Source: Frankiales bacterium
Lineage (GTDB): Bacteria; Actinomycetota; Actinomycetes; Mycobacteriales; SCTD01
NCBI GenBank assembly: GCA_025464915.1
Contig: JAODNF010000409.1
Location: 1 to 7,177 of the forward strand
Length of the DNA stretch: 7,177 nucleotides
Reading direction: 5' to 3'
Part shown: piece after piece, positions 6,078 to 7,177 of the stretch
Numbering within the stretch: the first letter of the stretch is position 1
Layout of the letters: every line of letters starts with the position of its first letter
Made by a program: the position numbers and the translations under genes
Notes under the pieces: generated by a model
Told to the model about the DNA's origin: nothing
Database searches by the model: none
Seen by the model: only the letters and a program-made list of their open reading frames with translations

Positions 6078-6452
6078 ATGCAGGTCAGGATCGCTCGCCA
6101 GACCGGCCGGCTGGACGAGGTCGTCGCCTTCTACGAGGGGCTCGGGCTGCCGCGCATCGGCGGCTTCGAGGACCACGACGGCTTCACCGGTGTCATGCTC
6201 GCGGTCCCGGGCACCGCAGCGCACCTCGAGCTCGTGACGGGCGGCGCGCACGAGCCGCCGGCACCGCACCCGGAGTCGCTGCTGGTGCTCTACCTCGGCA
6301 GCCGAGCGGAGGTCGAGCGCCTGAGCGCTGGGCTCGAGCCCGTGCCCAGCGCCAACCCCTACTGGGACCGCTGCGGGGTCACCGTCGCAGACCCGGACGG
6401 CTTCCGGGTGGTCCTGTGCGAGGACACCTGGCAGACCGAGGAGGGGCTGTGA
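6078..6452 (+). CDS. VOC (glyoxalase/bleomycin resistance/dioxygenase) family protein
   Basis: The 124-residue single-domain product has the vicinal-oxygen-chelate fold pattern. The first beta-alpha module is MQVRIARQTGRLDEVVAFYEGLGLPRIG followed by strand AHLELVT, with His49 and Glu51 in a position often used for metal binding. The second is VLYLGSRAEVERL followed by NPYWDRCGVTVADPDGFRVVLCE (93-115). The DPDGF turn before the last strand is typical of the superfamily, whose members include lyases, dioxygenases and antibiotic-binding proteins, and the substrate here cannot be predicted. The start is placed at 6078 on the Shine-Dalgarno; ATG 6069 would add MPD. It lies 39 nt after the sigma gene with no terminator between, so it is probably the last gene of the CMD-sigma operon, and it converges with the GNAT gene 10 nt further on. 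Confidence 0.85.
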   Translation: MQVRIARQTGRLDEVVAFYEGLGLPRIGGFEDHDGFTGVMLAVPGTAAHLELVTGGAHEPPAPHPESLLVLYLGSRAEVERLSAGLEPVPSANPYWDRCGVTVADPDGFRVVLCEDTWQTEEGL

Positions 6453-6462
6453 GCGAGGGCGG

Positions 6463-7161
6463 TCAGTGGAACTGCTCGGAGGGAGCGTTCACGTAGAGCT
6501 CCCACGTCTCGTCGGTCTCCCACCCGGTCGCCTCGTAGAGCGGCAGCCCGGCAGGCGTGGCGCCCAGCAGCCCGAGGACCGCGCCGTCGTCGTGGGCGTC
6601 GGCCAGGACCGCGTCCAGCAGGGCCCTGCCGAAGCCCTGCCGCTGGCGGTCCGGCGGCGTCGCCATGGTCCAGAGCCCGACGGTGTCGTCGACCCGCGCC
6701 GCGGTCACCGCACTGACGATCTCGCCGGCCTCCTCGAGCACCCAGACGCAGAGCGGTCCGGAGGAGGGGCGGGTCAGGGGTGACGTGGCGAGCGCCACGG
6801 CGTCGGCCGGCAGTCCGTAGGCGGCGACCAGGACCGCGTCGACGGCTGCTCGGTCGTCCGCGACGGCGCGTCGCACCCGCGGGTCCACCGCCCCGGTGAC
6901 CGCGTCGAGGCGCTTGGACATGATCGGCATCTCGCCCGCCTGCTGGAACACCGGCGGGAGCAAGGAGGCGAGCGCCTTCCCGTCGCCCGCGAGCATCACC
7001 AGGGCGGACAGGCCGCGGGCCTCGACCTCGGCGACCGCGGCCTCGAGGAGGGCGCCGTCGTCGACCCCGAGAAGCGCGAAGTTCATGTCAGGTGACGAGG
7101 AGCCGGACAGCAGCAGCCAGGAGCGTTCGTCGACGTCGGCCACCATGTCCGGCTCGGTCAT
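6463..7161 (-). CDS. GNAT-family N-acetyltransferase, start possibly outside the window
   Basis: The 232-residue reading has a clear C-terminal GNAT domain from about residue 96 (RRAVADDRAAVDAVLVAAYG). Motif A is GLWTMATPPDRQRQGFGRALL (162-182), holding the acetyl-CoA pyrophosphate-binding Q-x-x-G-x-G as Q173 to G178, and motif B is GLPLYEATGWE (205-215). The N-terminal about 90 residues (WLLLSGSSSPDMNFALLG...) form a more divergent region seen in a class of actinobacterial GNATs. It should transfer an acetyl group from acetyl-CoA to an unknown amine in the cytoplasm. The frame stays open to the window's right edge, no Shine-Dalgarno stands before ATG 7161, and the sequence upstream reads as plausible coding (ILPW), so the real start may be further upstream. 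The C-terminus is complete. It is convergent with the VOC gene, with only 10 nt between the stops and no room for a separate hairpin terminator. Confidence 0.82.
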   Translation of the reverse strand: MTEPDMVADVDERSWLLLSGSSSPDMNFALLGVDDGALLEAAVAEVEARGLSALVMLAGDGKALASLLPPVFQQAGEMPIMSKRLDAVTGAVDPRVRRAVADDRAAVDAVLVAAYGLPADAVALATSPLTRPSSGPLCVWVLEEAGEIVSAVTAARVDDTVGLWTMATPPDRQRQGFGRALLDAVLADAHDDGAVLGLLGATPAGLPLYEATGWETDETWELYVNAPSEQFH

Positions 7162-7177
7162 CCAGGGCAGGATCCCC

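Overview
The window is very GC-rich and densely packed. Codon third positions are strongly G/C-biased, spacers are short, and there are 4-nt and 11-nt gene overlaps. There is also a lipoprotein SBP and an ECF41/SigJ-type sigma factor. Together these point to a chromosomal segment of a high-GC actinobacterium. A Nocardioides-like or other Propionibacteriales host is my inference; nothing in the window proves the genus. I see no mobile element, tRNA, rRNA or CRISPR array.

Layout. Positions 1-926 (minus) carry the N-terminal 308 residues of a secreted lipoprotein, a type I (branched-chain amino-acid/amide family) solute-binding protein that runs off the left edge. A 122-nt divergent intergenic region follows. 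Its main structure is a perfect 11-bp inverted repeat (978-1002) plus a third half-site in 11-bp register. From 1049 to 4598 (plus) lie two overlapping genes for half-size ABC exporters, each an N-terminal membrane domain plus a C-terminal ATPase, which very likely form a heterodimer.

The most informative part is 4604-6452 (plus). It holds an AhpD-like/carboxymuconolactone decarboxylase (CMD) gene, then an ECF41 (SigJ-like) sigma factor whose start codon overlaps the CMD stop as ATGA, then a VOC-fold (glyoxalase-like) gene. The sigma factor carries all three motifs known for ECF41: WLPEP, DGGGK and NPDKL. Directly in front of the CMD gene, 5 nt after the ABC stop, is TGTCACA followed by CGTC, which matches the promoter motif described for ECF41 factors. 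This indicates a self-controlled CMD-sigma(-VOC) operon with no separate anti-sigma factor. The promoter position would make the CMD transcript leaderless or nearly so, which also fixes the CMD start at 4639.

The right end (6463-7161, minus) is a GNAT-family acetyltransferase gene convergent with the VOC gene. Its frame stays open to the window edge, so its true start may lie outside. No stretch over 300 nt is without a gene.
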